Assembly: GCA_004010835.2 (NCBI GenBank)
Contig: CP030868.2
Location: forward strand, 496,001-560,000
Origin: Oenococcus sp. UCMA 16435
GTDB lineage: Bacteria; Bacillota; Bacilli; Lactobacillales; Lactobacillaceae
Length of the DNA stretch: 64,000 nucleotides
Reading direction: 5' to 3'
In this document: in pieces, positions 35,674 through 44,600 of the stretch
How positions within the stretch are numbered: the stretch's first letter is position 1
Layout: each line of letters begins with the position of its first letter
Notes under the pieces: model-generated
Seen by the model: only the letters and a program-made list of their open reading frames with translations
Told to the model about the DNA's origin: nothing
The model's database searches: none
Program-made: the position numbers and the translations under genes

Positions 35674-35703
35674 ATATTACGCTAGTTTTAAAACAAATTT
35701 CAA
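35674..35703 (-). promoter_or_regulatory. Candidate promoter of the ABC exporter operon, very short leader
   Basis: TTGAAA (35698-35703) and TAATAT (35674-35679) with an 18-nt spacer. The -10 ends 14 nt before the ATG, leaving a leader of about 8 nt without ribosome binding site. Confidence 0.4.
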
Positions 35704-35704
35704 A

Positions 35705-36358
35705 TTACATTGTCAAATAAATTGAAGAGTACATTAAAGCCGTGCCAAGAAGAACAAATAAATGCCACCAAACATGGTTCCACCAAATTTTCGTATTCAA
35801 ATAAAAAAAAGTTCCAGCCGAATAAGAAATCCCGCCCCAAAACAACATCCAGAGTGAAGTAATTGGAATACTATCTTTGACAATCGGAAACAGAAAAACA
35901 ATCAGCCAGCCCATTGCCAGATAGATTAGAACCGAGATCCAACGATATCTGCCAATAAAAATAAAATCATAAACAATCCCTCCAATTGCCAAAACAAGAT
36001 TAGCAATCCATATCCATATGGCAATTGGATTTTTAATAAAAATCCAACAAAAAGGAGTATAGGTCGCTAAAATTATTAAAAAGATACCCAAGTGATCGAA
36101 ATGTTGAAAAACCCAAGCAGATCTAGTAAAAATTAAGGCATGAAAAAGAGTCGAATTTAAAAGGAAGATGATCAGACAGACTGAATAGATAATTAATGCA
36201 GTTAAATCAATCGCTGAAGTATATCCCGTGTTTACAGCTCGAATAAAAAGAAAAATAATTCCGATAATCGCTGCAGCAAAACCTAGTCCATGAGTAATAG
36301 AATTAAAAATTTCCTCAACAATACCAAAAGTCTTTACACTATGCTTTTTACTATCCAT
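35705..36358 (-). CDS. Hemolysin III family membrane protein (YqfA-like)
   Basis: This 217-residue protein has seven hydrophobic segments and belongs to the HlyIII/PAQR-like family. Conserved histidines and polar residues appear as NSITHGLGFAAAI near residue 20, STLFHALIF, FQHFDHLGIF and WWHLFVLLG near the C-terminus. Members may be membrane-bound hydrolases or stress proteins; hemolytic activity is not implied. It lies between recA and the ABC exporter. Confidence 0.88.
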   Translation of the reverse strand: MDSKKHSVKTFGIVEEIFNSITHGLGFAAAIIGIIFLFIRAVNTGYTSAIDLTALIIYSVCLIIFLLNSTLFHALIFTRSAWVFQHFDHLGIFLIILATYTPFCWIFIKNPIAIWIWIANLVLAIGGIVYDFIFIGRYRWISVLIYLAMGWLIVFLFPIVKDSIPITSLWMLFWGGISYSAGTFFYLNTKIWWNHVWWHLFVLLGTALMYSSIYLTM

Positions 36359-36375
36359 TATTCAAGTTTACCTTA

Positions 36376-36401
36376 ATAAAAAATCCGACTCATGCGGATT
36401 T
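36376..36401 (-). terminator. Intrinsic terminator of recA
   Basis: AAATCCG (36381-36387) pairs with CGGATTT (36395-36401) around a 7-nt loop and is followed by TTTTTTATT on the minus strand. Confidence 0.8.
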
Positions 36402-36408
36402 AAAATAA

Positions 36409-37551
36409 TTAATAAATATCATCATCGGATAAGTCATCACCAGGATCACTTGATTTAGGATTATAGTTTGGATCATCAAAAGGATCAGAAGCAGAATCCT
36501 TGCTTTTAGCTTTGGTTTTCTTAGTGCCTCCAGGATCTTCATCGGAATCCTTTTTTTCGCCAATTCCATATTGGTCGCGAACAGAAGTGAAAATTTCGTC
36601 ATGTTCTTTTTTGTGTTCCGGGCCGTCTAACCAAGAAATAGCATTAACACGACCTTGACCGATTTTTTCGCCTTTATAAGCATACCAAGCACCGGATTTA
36701 TTGACAATATCCTTATCAACTGCAAGGTCAATCAATTCTCCGGTCTGGCTAATGCCTTTCCCGTACATGATATCAACTTCGGCGACTTTAAAGGGAGGAG
36801 CCACTTTGTTTTTAACGACCTTAATTTTGGTATTATTTCCAACGATATTAGTGCCATCTTTAATTTGAGCAGCTCGCCTTACTTCTAGTCGAACGGTCGA
36901 ATAAAATTTTAGAGCACGTCCACCGGGGGTCGTCTCTGGATTTCCGAACATAATTCCAATTTTTTCACGAATTTGATTAATAAAAATCGCAATCGTGCCG
37001 GTTCTATTAAGCGTACCAGCAAGTTTCCGAAGTGCTTGGCTCATCAAGCGAGCCTGCAGGCCAACATGAGAATCACCCATTTCTCCTTCGATTTCGGCAC
37101 GTGGAACCAAAGCAGCAACCGAATCGATAACCAACAGATCAATTGCTCCAGAATTAACCAAATCATCAGCAATTTCCAGGCCTTGTTCTCCAGTGTCCGG
37201 TTGGCTGAGTAACAAATCATCAACATTAACACCAAGCGCCTGCGCGTATTTAGCATCCAGAGAATTTTCGGCATCAATATAAGCCGCTGTGCCACCCTGC
37301 TTTTGGACTTCAGCAACTGCGTGCAAAGCAACCGTTGTTTTACCGGAAGACTCAGGTCCAAACACCTCGATAATCCTTCCCTTTGGATATCCGCCAACTC
37401 CTAAGGCAATATCGAGTTTCAAAGACCCTGTCGAAATAACGTCAACCTGTGTATGGACATTCTCGCCCAAACGCATAATCGATCCTTTTCCAAAATCCTT
37501 TTCAATTTTTTTTAATGCTGCATCGAGTGCAGCTTTTCTTCCATCAGCCAT
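36409..37551 (-). CDS. recA: Recombinase RecA
   Basis: This 380-residue strand-exchange protein has Walker A GPESSGKT at residues 65-72, the Walker B segment [10 protein letters not shown], and the loop-2 region with [20 protein letters not shown]. The C-terminal 60 residues are acidic and Lys/Ser/Asp-rich (ending [12 protein letters not shown]), somewhat longer than usual. The Shine-Dalgarno is TGAGGTTTT before the ATG. The gene is a single transcription unit with its own terminator, and a palindromic LexA-type box lies 40-60 nt upstream. Confidence 0.98.
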   Translation of the reverse strand: MADGRKAALDAALKKIEKDFGKGSIMRLGENVHTQVDVISTGSLKLDIALGVGGYPKGRIIEVFGPESSGKTTVALHAVAEVQKQGGTAAYIDAENSLDAKYAQALGVNVDDLLLSQPDTGEQGLEIADDLVNSGAIDLLVIDSVAALVPRAEIEGEMGDSHVGLQARLMSQALRKLAGTLNRTGTIAIFINQIREKIGIMFGNPETTPGGRALKFYSTVRLEVRRAAQIKDGTNIVGNNTKIKVVKNKVAPPFKVAEVDIMYGKGISQTGELIDLAVDKDIVNKSGAWYAYKGEKIGQGRVNAISWLDGPEHKKEHDEIFTSVRDQYGIGEKKDSDEDPGGTKKTKAKSKDSASDPFDDPNYNPKSSDPGDDLSDDDIY

Positions 37552-37590
37552 AAAACCTCACTTGTTTATTATGCTACGAAAAGCAAGCAA

Positions 37591-37610
37591 ATACGAACAT
37601 TTGTTCGTAT
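37591..37610. promoter_or_regulatory. LexA (SOS) box upstream of recA
   Basis: ATACGAACA-TT-TGTTCGTAT is a 9-bp inverted repeat with a 2-nt centre and contains the Gram-positive SOS core GAAC-N4-GTTC. It overlaps a TAAAAT -10-like sequence at its outer edge. It predicts DNA-damage induction of recA by LexA. Confidence 0.8.
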
Positions 37611-37667
37611 TTTAAAATAACTTAACCTTCAAAATATTAATACGTTTTTTTATTACATTTTTAGAAA

Positions 37668-38228
37668 TCACATACCATCAGAGAAAACGGAACGATTTTT
37701 AACAAAATAATCAATTCCAGAATATATCGTGAAAATAACAGCTAAATAAATAAGAATTTGTCCGATAGGAAAGTGGCTTCCAAAATTACTGCAATATAAG
37801 AAAATAATTGCAAACATTTGAGTAAAAGTTTTAATTTTACCAGGCATTTGCGCAGCGAAAACCGTACCGCTGTTTTCAACGATCAAAGTTCGAAGACCGG
37901 TAATTGCTAGTTCACGTATCACAATGATTGAAGTAACCCAAGCTGCAACAACACCATACTGAGTTAAAAATATCAGTGCTGTCATCACAAGCAGTTTATC
38001 TGCCAAAGGATCAGCAAATTTACCAAAATTAGTGACAAGATTACGGCTTCTGGCAATTCGCCCGTCAAGTAAATCAGTGATTGAAGCAACCGCAAAAATT
38101 ATTGCAGCGACAATCCATCCCGTCGAATGTCCAAAAGTTGAATGCCATTTGAGTGGCAGACTTAAAATTAAAATAAAAACCGGAATCAAAAAGATCCGAA
38201 AAGTAGTTAATTTGTTGGGTAAATTCAT
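37668..38228 (-). CDS. pgsA: CDP-diacylglycerol--glycerol-3-phosphate phosphatidyltransferase
   Basis: This 186-residue membrane enzyme makes phosphatidylglycerol phosphate. The CDP-alcohol phosphotransferase motif DG-x2-AR-x8-G-x3-D-x3-D is complete in DLLDGRIARSRN and NFGKFADPLAD. The start ATG overlaps the stop of the RodZ-like gene (ATGA). It ends an operon that also has cls, so the two anionic-lipid enzymes are co-expressed with shape genes. No clear terminator separates it from recA. Confidence 0.95.
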   Translation of the reverse strand: MNLPNKLTTFRIFLIPVFILILSLPLKWHSTFGHSTGWIVAAIIFAVASITDLLDGRIARSRNLVTNFGKFADPLADKLLVMTALIFLTQYGVVAAWVTSIIVIRELAITGLRTLIVENSGTVFAAQMPGKIKTFTQMFAIIFLYCSNFGSHFPIGQILIYLAVIFTIYSGIDYFVKNRSVFSDGM

Positions 38229-39214
38229 TGTGAAACCTTCTCCCTTTTGATAATTATATTCGTGATTTGCACTGAAGAGCCAGACATAAAATTCGTATTT
38301 TTGCTATCAAATAAAATCTTTGTATTGTAGGGATTGCCGACATGAATCGTGGCTTCCTTTTGATCTTTGCTTAAAGTAACATCCTTGTAACTACCAGCGG
38401 GAATCGTGGTCTCAAATTGAGTAACACTGTCTACTGTGAAAATTGTCCAAGAAGCGCTGCTTGCTTGAACTTGAATAGTATGGGCCTTGTTATCATAAAA
38501 AGTCATTGTCGCCGTACTACTGTTAAATTGCGGTTTCGATAAAGCTTCAACATCAGAGCTGCCGGAAGACGACGAACTGCTTGAGCTGCTAGATTTTTTG
38601 CTGGAACTTTGCTTGGAGCTCTGTATTTGCGTTGAACTAGAATCGATTTTTGTCTGCGTTGCAGAATCGGTATGAACCTTACCAATAACGATCCATGCAC
38701 CAAAAGCCAAAAGAAACAGCACAACGATAGCAACAAACAAAGGTATTTTTTTTATTAAACGCTGTGACATTGGAACAGATAAATTCATTCCTGCTCTAGG
38801 GATTCGATCAGGACCAACGCGAATAGAATTTTTCGAAAGTTTTTCGTTACTTGGTTGCTGTTTCTCCGTTTGATCATTATTCCAAGTGTTTTTCGAATCC
38901 TCCTCACCGAAAAAAAGTGAATCAGGATTACTGGAATTTTCTTGCTCGGATTTAAAATCAGAACCCGCACTTTCATTAGACTTTGTCGAAGTATCCAAAA
39001 TGGTATTCGGATCCAAACCAACGGTATTGGCATATTGACGAATAAAGGCCTTCACATAAAAAGGACCAGGAAGTTTATCAACTTGGCCAGTTTCAATTGC
39101 CTGTAGATAACGCATTTGAATCTTAGTAGACGAAGAAACATCTTCTAAAGTTAAACCGTGGTTTTCACGTGCGTCCTGTAGATGCTTTCCAATTGCTCGG
39201 TAATCAGTGTCCAT
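38225..39214 (-). CDS. rodZ: RodZ-like helix-turn-helix membrane protein
   Basis: This 329-residue protein has an N-terminal HTH (about residues 6-70, KHLQDARENHGLTLEDVSSS), a polar linker, one transmembrane helix (about 157-178), a serine-rich external linker (about 195-217) and a C-terminal DUF4115-like beta domain. That architecture is that of RodZ/YmfM, which ties MreB filaments to the membrane. It follows the two M16 genes as in Bacillus ymfFHM-pgsA. The ATG is 20 nt after ymfH, with its stop overlapping pgsA. Confidence 0.88.
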   Translation of the reverse strand: MDTDYRAIGKHLQDARENHGLTLEDVSSSTKIQMRYLQAIETGQVDKLPGPFYVKAFIRQYANTVGLDPNTILDTSTKSNESAGSDFKSEQENSSNPDSLFFGEEDSKNTWNNDQTEKQQPSNEKLSKNSIRVGPDRIPRAGMNLSVPMSQRLIKKIPLFVAIVVLFLLAFGAWIVIGKVHTDSATQTKIDSSSTQIQSSKQSSSKKSSSSSSSSSSGSSDVEALSKPQFNSSTATMTFYDNKAHTIQVQASSASWTIFTVDSVTQFETTIPAGSYKDVTLSKDQKEATIHVGNPYNTKILFDSKNTNFMSGSSVQITNIIIKREKVSQ

Positions 39215-39234
39215 TCATAAGAATTATAACAATC

Positions 39235-40512
39235 TTATTCAACAGGATTCACGCAAAAAGTGCTAAATGAATCTATATCATAATACCTTTTAAACAAATT
39301 AACGGCTTTCTGATAAGTTAAATCTTGTAATTTTTCAATTACTTGAAATATATTTACATCATTATCAAAACCATCAGCAATTGTAAAAACGTTATTCTCT
39401 AATTGGTCCAAGGACATTGAAAGCTCGCCCAAAGAGGCTCTCTTTTGTATTTGAAATTCTTGTTCAAGTTCTTGATTATAGGAAACATTTTTCAGCTGGA
39501 AATATATTTGCTTGAGCAACTCTTTATTTTCGGAGTGACCGGTAAAACTAATAAAATTATAATTGCGACTAACTTCAGCCTGAGCGGAAAAATCATCATT
39601 CAAAAGGCCACGATTGTAATTTTTCAGATACCAATCAGAAGAATCCGAGAAATAAATATCCAAAATCAAATCACTTGAAAAAGATAGGTCAATCGCCGTG
39701 TCGAGATCAGGTATATCTTTATTGCCTTTAATACCGGCCGTTAGCAAAGGAAGAGCGATCGGCATATCTTGGTCGGCTTTTTTTTCAACCGGAATTTTAG
39801 TATCAAACAAACTGACACGAGAATAATTGACTTTAGGACGCGTCAGATGGTTTTGGGTCTGTTTCAGCAAATCCAAGATTCGTTTAGGATCGATATTACC
39901 GGTAATTTTCAATTGCAGGTTGTTTGGCTGATAAAAATAACGATGAAATTTGTAGAGTAAATCAGCATCTATTTGTCCAATCGTTTGAATATTACCAGCG
40001 ATATCCTTTCCGAGAGGCTGTTTCCGATAAAGATTTTTCATTAAGCCAAAAGATGAGACCCAGTCAGGCATATCTTGATACATTGATATTTCCTGGCCAA
40101 TAATTCCTTGTTCTTTGGCAACCGAAGCTTGGGTATAGTAAGGTTTCTGAACAAATTGCAACAAAAGTTTGATTGATTGATCAATATTGTCAGTCCCTTG
40201 AAAATAATAAACGGTCTGCGATTGACTTGTATAAGCATTGGAAAAAGCACCATAAGTACTGAATAACTCGCTAACATCACCGGCCTTCTTTTCAAACATT
40301 TTATGCTCAGCAAAATGTGCCGTTCCGGAAGGAAAAGTAACTGTTTCACCGTTCTCGTCAACAATTCGTTGGTCGGAAGCCCCAACATTAACAAAAAGAG
40401 CCGCAAAGACGGAGCGAAAACCTTTTTTTGGAATTAAAGTTATTTTGAGGCCATCACTTAGAGTCTCTGAATAAACGTGTTGCTTATATGATTGGAAATT
40501 TTCAGTTTTCAT
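39235..40512 (-). CDS. ymfH: M16 family zinc protease homologue YmfH
   Basis: This 425-residue pitrilysin-like protein retains the inverted zinc motif HxxEH as His66-Phe-Ala-Glu69-His70. It is probably cytoplasmic: no signal peptide is seen. In Bacillus and lactic acid bacteria the YmfF/YmfH pair is encoded next to rodZ and pgsA; its physiological substrate is not established. The start overlaps the end of the ymfF-like gene by 11 nt, so the two are coupled, as expected for a two-subunit M16 enzyme. Confidence 0.88.
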   Translation of the reverse strand: MKTENFQSYKQHVYSETLSDGLKITLIPKKGFRSVFAALFVNVGASDQRIVDENGETVTFPSGTAHFAEHKMFEKKAGDVSELFSTYGAFSNAYTSQSQTVYYFQGTDNIDQSIKLLLQFVQKPYYTQASVAKEQGIIGQEISMYQDMPDWVSSFGLMKNLYRKQPLGKDIAGNIQTIGQIDADLLYKFHRYFYQPNNLQLKITGNIDPKRILDLLKQTQNHLTRPKVNYSRVSLFDTKIPVEKKADQDMPIALPLLTAGIKGNKDIPDLDTAIDLSFSSDLILDIYFSDSSDWYLKNYNRGLLNDDFSAQAEVSRNYNFISFTGHSENKELLKQIYFQLKNVSYNQELEQEFQIQKRASLGELSMSLDQLENNVFTIADGFDNDVNIFQVIEKLQDLTYQKAVNLFKRYYDIDSFSTFCVNPVE

Positions 40513-41755
40513 TTATTAATAAAGCCTCGGTTTGTTCAATAGAATGTTGAGAAAATTCGGATACCTGATTTTTTGTGACCGAATTAATTATCCTGATGGC
40601 ATCTTCTGGATCTGTGCTGTAACCGCTTAAAAAGCCATTCAAGTGATTTTCAATTGCATTGCCTTGATAGTCACTGCTGGACACAATCCCTGTCATTAAT
40701 TCCTTTTTAATTGAAGCGAATAATTGATCGGAAAAATTGCCCTGTTTGATATTAAAAATTTGCAATTTTATTTCCTTTTCAACTTCAGGAATGTTCTTTT
40801 TATCAAGCCCGGCCTGAATAATCATTAGACTATCTTGACCAATAACCGAAGAATTCGCATAATATACCAAATGTCTTTTCTCTCGAATATCAGAGAAAAG
40901 TAGTGATTGACTTGAACCGCCGAGCAGTCTTGAAAATAAAATTGCTAAAAAGCGCTGTTCCGAAGAATAATCGTAATCGATTAAACCATATATATTTTCT
41001 ATTAAAGATTGATCACCTTTTTCATCAAGACTTATTTTTGATAGAGCATGAGTCGCCTGCCTATAATTCAAGTCCTTTAAAGCAGCCGATTTTATCGATA
41101 CTGCCGGCCATTGTTCAATAATTTTTTTAATACAGTTCTTTTTAATTGATCCAGAAACGGACACCATTACACGATTAGTCTGCAACATTTGTTGGAAGGT
41201 TTTAACGAGCAATGAATTTGTCAATTTTTTAATAGAATAAGTATCTCCTTCCGGTGATATCTGCATATTAGGATCAGAAAAATACTTGATTAGTGCTTGA
41301 TGATGAAGCCTGTAACTTTTATCATCAAAGCCTGCGAGATATTCCGATAAAAAATTCTTTTTCTCGGTTTGAAAAAATTTTTCTGGAAATAACCCATCAA
41401 CAATCAGAGGTCGATAGATTTGTTCAAATAGAAAATCCAGTCCCTTTTCAACTAGTGGATAATTGGAAAAAATAGTCGGATCGGGCATTTTCAAACTAAA
41501 ACGAATTTTAGATATCCGCCCAAAGCGAACACTCGAAACAGAAAAATGAGTACCATAAAGCTCATTTAATTTCTTGGCAATTAACTGGCGATTCGAAAAA
41601 ACCTGAGAACTATTTTCGAGTAATCTTGCCAACATCGCTCTGGGCGCAGCTGACTGTTTTTCAAAAGACTGACAAAAATCGACGACTATTTTAACCGATT
41701 CAAACTGATCCGTATGAATTAGATCCAGATTTATTCCATTAAATAATTTTTCCAT
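40502..41755 (-). CDS. ymfF: M16 family non-catalytic partner YmfF
   Basis: This 417-residue M16-fold protein lacks HxxEH; the corresponding N-terminal region reads FEKQSAAPRAMLARLLENSS followed by LNELYGTHFSVSS. It is therefore expected to be the structural half of a heterodimeric peptidase with YmfH. It begins 8 nt after the cls stop and ends within the ymfH start region. Confidence 0.85.
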   Translation of the reverse strand: MEKLFNGINLDLIHTDQFESVKIVVDFCQSFEKQSAAPRAMLARLLENSSQVFSNRQLIAKKLNELYGTHFSVSSVRFGRISKIRFSLKMPDPTIFSNYPLVEKGLDFLFEQIYRPLIVDGLFPEKFFQTEKKNFLSEYLAGFDDKSYRLHHQALIKYFSDPNMQISPEGDTYSIKKLTNSLLVKTFQQMLQTNRVMVSVSGSIKKNCIKKIIEQWPAVSIKSAALKDLNYRQATHALSKISLDEKGDQSLIENIYGLIDYDYSSEQRFLAILFSRLLGGSSQSLLFSDIREKRHLVYYANSSVIGQDSLMIIQAGLDKKNIPEVEKEIKLQIFNIKQGNFSDQLFASIKKELMTGIVSSSDYQGNAIENHLNGFLSGYSTDPEDAIRIINSVTKNQVSEFSQHSIEQTEALLINEN

Positions 41756-41762
41756 ATTTTCC

Positions 41763-43196
41763 TTAAAGTATTGGTGATAGCAAACGAGAAAACTTTTGTA
41801 ATACCGTCATCCAAAATCCTTGTGCTTCAAAATCCTTTTTGCTCAGGAGCTTTGACTTAGAAATATCAATCGAAATTTGTTTCTCAATTTTTTTAGCAAA
41901 ATTACTGCTATAAATAAAGGCATTTGCTTCAAAGCTTAGTTCAAAAGACCTAATGTCCATATTTGCCGAACCAATACTGACAATTTCGTCATCGATAATT
42001 AAAAGTTTGCTATGCAAAAAGCCGCCATCATAGCGATAAACGTTTGCTCCGAAATCAATAAATTCCTGAGCATAATACTGAGTTGCCCGATAAACAAAAG
42101 GATGATCCGGCCGATCCGGAATAAAAATATTTACTTTAACTCCAGCGGCTAAAGCAATCATAAGGCTTTCATAGATCGGTTGGTCAGGAATCAAGTAAGG
42201 GGTTTGAATAGTAATTGATTTCGTTGCTAAGGTTATCATTTTTAAATAGCCCTGCTTAATTTGAGCAATTAAAGAATCCGGTCCAGAAGAAACGATTTGA
42301 ATTGGATGAATTCCATTAACTTGAGTAGCCGGAAAATAATCATTCAAAAAAGATAATTTGTCACGATTCTTGGCCGTTGCATTCCAGTCAATAAAAAAAC
42401 GTGATTGCAGGGAAAGTACCGAATCGCCAATAATTTTAAGCTGGGAATCACGCCAATTACCAAATCTTTTTGATTTTCCCAAATACTGGTCCCCAATATT
42501 GAATCCTCCAATATAACCTACCTTGCCATCAATCACGACAACTTTTCTATGAAAACGAAAATTAATTCGCAATGCCAATAATTGAAAACGCCTAGTTAAA
42601 AAAGGGTAAACAACTCCACCGGCCTTTAATAAACGGCGATACATTCCCAAATGAGTGCCATGAGATCCATAAGCATCATAAATAACTCTGACTTCAACTC
42701 CTTGATGGGCTTTCTTAGTCAATAGATCCACCAACTGGTTCCCAATAAGATCATTGCCGATTGCAAAGTAAGCTAAATGAATGTGGTCTTTAGCTTTCTC
42801 TATTTCGGCAAATAAATCATCAAAAAATTTCTGGCCATCAAAAAAAGTTTCCAGGTCATTGCCATAAGTAAGCATTGATCCGGAATTATTTTCAAATAAC
42901 TCGACAAGCATATTCGACTTTTGATTTAAATGTAAGTGATGACCATAATACTTTTGGTTATCTCTGATCTGTTCGCGACCAACAATTTCCTGACTCGTAA
43001 AATCAAATATTTTTTTATCAGAAATTCTGCGACCAGCAAACCAATAAATAATGAAACCAATTATCGGAACGAATATCAAAACAATCAGCCAAGCCCAGAT
43101 TCTGCTAACATCTCTTTCGCTCCAAAAAACTGTAATAAAAGCCAATGTCGCGTTCAGAACCAAAACTATTAAAATTATGTCAATAAACAAATTCAT
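41763..43196 (-). CDS. cls: Cardiolipin synthase
   Basis: This 477-residue phospholipase D superfamily enzyme joins two phosphatidylglycerol molecules into cardiolipin. Two N-terminal membrane helices (about residues 4-24 and 34-54) precede two HKD motifs: His216-x-Lys218-x4-Asp223 and His395-x-Lys397-x4-Asp402. It lies 3 nt after mreD in the mreBCD-pgsA operon, an arrangement that couples anionic lipid supply to elongation machinery. Confidence 0.94.
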   Translation of the reverse strand: MNLFIDIILIVLVLNATLAFITVFWSERDVSRIWAWLIVLIFVPIIGFIIYWFAGRRISDKKIFDFTSQEIVGREQIRDNQKYYGHHLHLNQKSNMLVELFENNSGSMLTYGNDLETFFDGQKFFDDLFAEIEKAKDHIHLAYFAIGNDLIGNQLVDLLTKKAHQGVEVRVIYDAYGSHGTHLGMYRRLLKAGGVVYPFLTRRFQLLALRINFRFHRKVVVIDGKVGYIGGFNIGDQYLGKSKRFGNWRDSQLKIIGDSVLSLQSRFFIDWNATAKNRDKLSFLNDYFPATQVNGIHPIQIVSSGPDSLIAQIKQGYLKMITLATKSITIQTPYLIPDQPIYESLMIALAAGVKVNIFIPDRPDHPFVYRATQYYAQEFIDFGANVYRYDGGFLHSKLLIIDDEIVSIGSANMDIRSFELSFEANAFIYSSNFAKKIEKQISIDISKSKLLSKKDFEAQGFWMTVLQKFSRLLSPIL

Positions 43197-43199
43197 GAG

Positions 43200-43745
43200 T
43201 CATTTATTTATTATATAAGTTAACGACTCAACTGGACGGTAAAAAATAATTTCAATAAAAGCATTAAAAAGAATTGTCGGTAAAACAGTAAAAATTATGT
43301 AATTAGCAAAAGCAACATTGGTTTCGTCAACTAAGATTCCAGCAATGAAGACCAAAAAATAAAAAACCAAAAGCCCGGTTGCGACAGTCCAAAAAGTCGA
43401 CCAAATACGATATGGCATACGCTGGTCTATTAGGTAAACAACATAAGCACCGACTAAATAAGCAACTAAATAAGTACCAATTGCCTGCGTATAATATAAA
43501 TCAAAAATGAGACCGACAGCAGCCAGCCACCACCAAAAAGCGAAATGTTTATCCGAATGAAAATGAATTGCATAAAAGATACCAACAAAAGTTAAATTCG
43601 GAAGAATATTCCAGCCAGAAAAAGACAAAAAATTTGAAAACCCGGACATTAAACTACCGTCAAAAAAAACTAGAAAAATTAAAAAAATCGGATAAACAAT
43701 CTTCGGACGCAAATAACGATTATTTGAAGTAACTTTATTTTTCAT
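43200..43745 (-). CDS. mreD: Rod shape-determining protein MreD
   Basis: This 181-residue protein is almost entirely hydrophobic with five to six membrane helices (for example NLTFVGIFYAIHF, LIFDLYYTQAIGTYLVAYL). It overlaps mreC by 11 nt. The order mreB-mreC-mreD is standard; MreD itself is poorly conserved in sequence, so the call rests on topology, size and position. Confidence 0.88.
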   Translation of the reverse strand: MKNKVTSNNRYLRPKIVYPIFLIFLVFFDGSLMSGFSNFLSFSGWNILPNLTFVGIFYAIHFHSDKHFAFWWWLAAVGLIFDLYYTQAIGTYLVAYLVGAYVVYLIDQRMPYRIWSTFWTVATGLLVFYFLVFIAGILVDETNVAFANYIIFTVLPTILFNAFIEIIFYRPVESLTYIINK

Positions 43746-44589
43746 CGCCGCCGACCCCAGTTACTACAAGAACACTAGAAATATCCGATAGATTTGCAGC
43801 CGGTTTGATATAAATCTCTTTGGCAATCCCATAAGTATCATCACGAACACTAACAACTTTTCCAACATAAAGTCCCTTAGGCAAAATTCCACCAAGACCA
43901 GATGTTTGTACAAGGCTTCCCTTTTTGACCGTAGCTTTTGAAGTCAGTTCGTCAAGAACCAGCTCATTTGTATCAGAATCATATCCGGAAATAATTCCAT
44001 TAACAACTTTTCCGCCACTAGTAACTTGGACAGGAAAACGATCGGAATCAGAATTCACATTTGAAATAAGTGTCACTTTGCTGCTTGTGTTAGAAACCTG
44101 GCTTACCTTACCAATCAGACCTTTAGAATCTAAAATTGGCGAATTCTTTTTGACACCAGCGTTTGAACCTTTGCTAATAACTAATTGTGCATTCCAACTG
44201 CTTGGAGTTCGACTAACTACAACTGCACTAGATGTAGTGTAATTAGTCAAAGAATCTTTCAAATTCAAATTAGCTTTAAGTTCTTTATTTTCTTTTTGCA
44301 GTGTCTGAATTTTTACTTGATCGGCAGCAATTTGATCCACACGTTTAACAAGACGTTTATTTTCTTCGTAAGTTTTAAACAATTGCGTCAAGGAATTAGT
44401 TGAGCTCCCTAAAACACTCGTTGGTGCAGAAACACCGCGCCCAAAAAAAGCTCCTACATCAGAAACAAAACGTTGAGCAATTGGTATTTCCTTGGCCTCG
44501 CCATAAAAAAGACTTGATCCAATAATCAAGCTTACGGCTACAACGACCGAAATTATAGTGATTAAAATTTTCTTTCCGTTAAATCGCAA
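43735..44589 (-). CDS. mreC: Rod shape-determining protein MreC
   Basis: This 284-residue bitopic protein has an N-terminal transmembrane helix (about residues 8-28), a coiled coil (about 70-105, RVDQIAADQVKIQTLQKENK) and the beta-barrel pair typical of MreC (NSPILDSKGLIGKVSQVS, GLGGILPKGLYVGKVVSV). It would bridge MreB filaments and penicillin-binding proteins outside the membrane. It lies 11 nt after mreB. Confidence 0.94.
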   Translation of the reverse strand: MRFNGKKILITIISVVVAVSLIIGSSLFYGEAKEIPIAQRFVSDVGAFFGRGVSAPTSVLGSSTNSLTQLFKTYEENKRLVKRVDQIAADQVKIQTLQKENKELKANLNLKDSLTNYTTSSAVVVSRTPSSWNAQLVISKGSNAGVKKNSPILDSKGLIGKVSQVSNTSSKVTLISNVNSDSDRFPVQVTSGGKVVNGIISGYDSDTNELVLDELTSKATVKKGSLVQTSGLGGILPKGLYVGKVVSVRDDTYGIAKEIYIKPAANLSDISSVLVVTGVGGDEK

Positions 44590-44600
44590 AACTAACCTAA

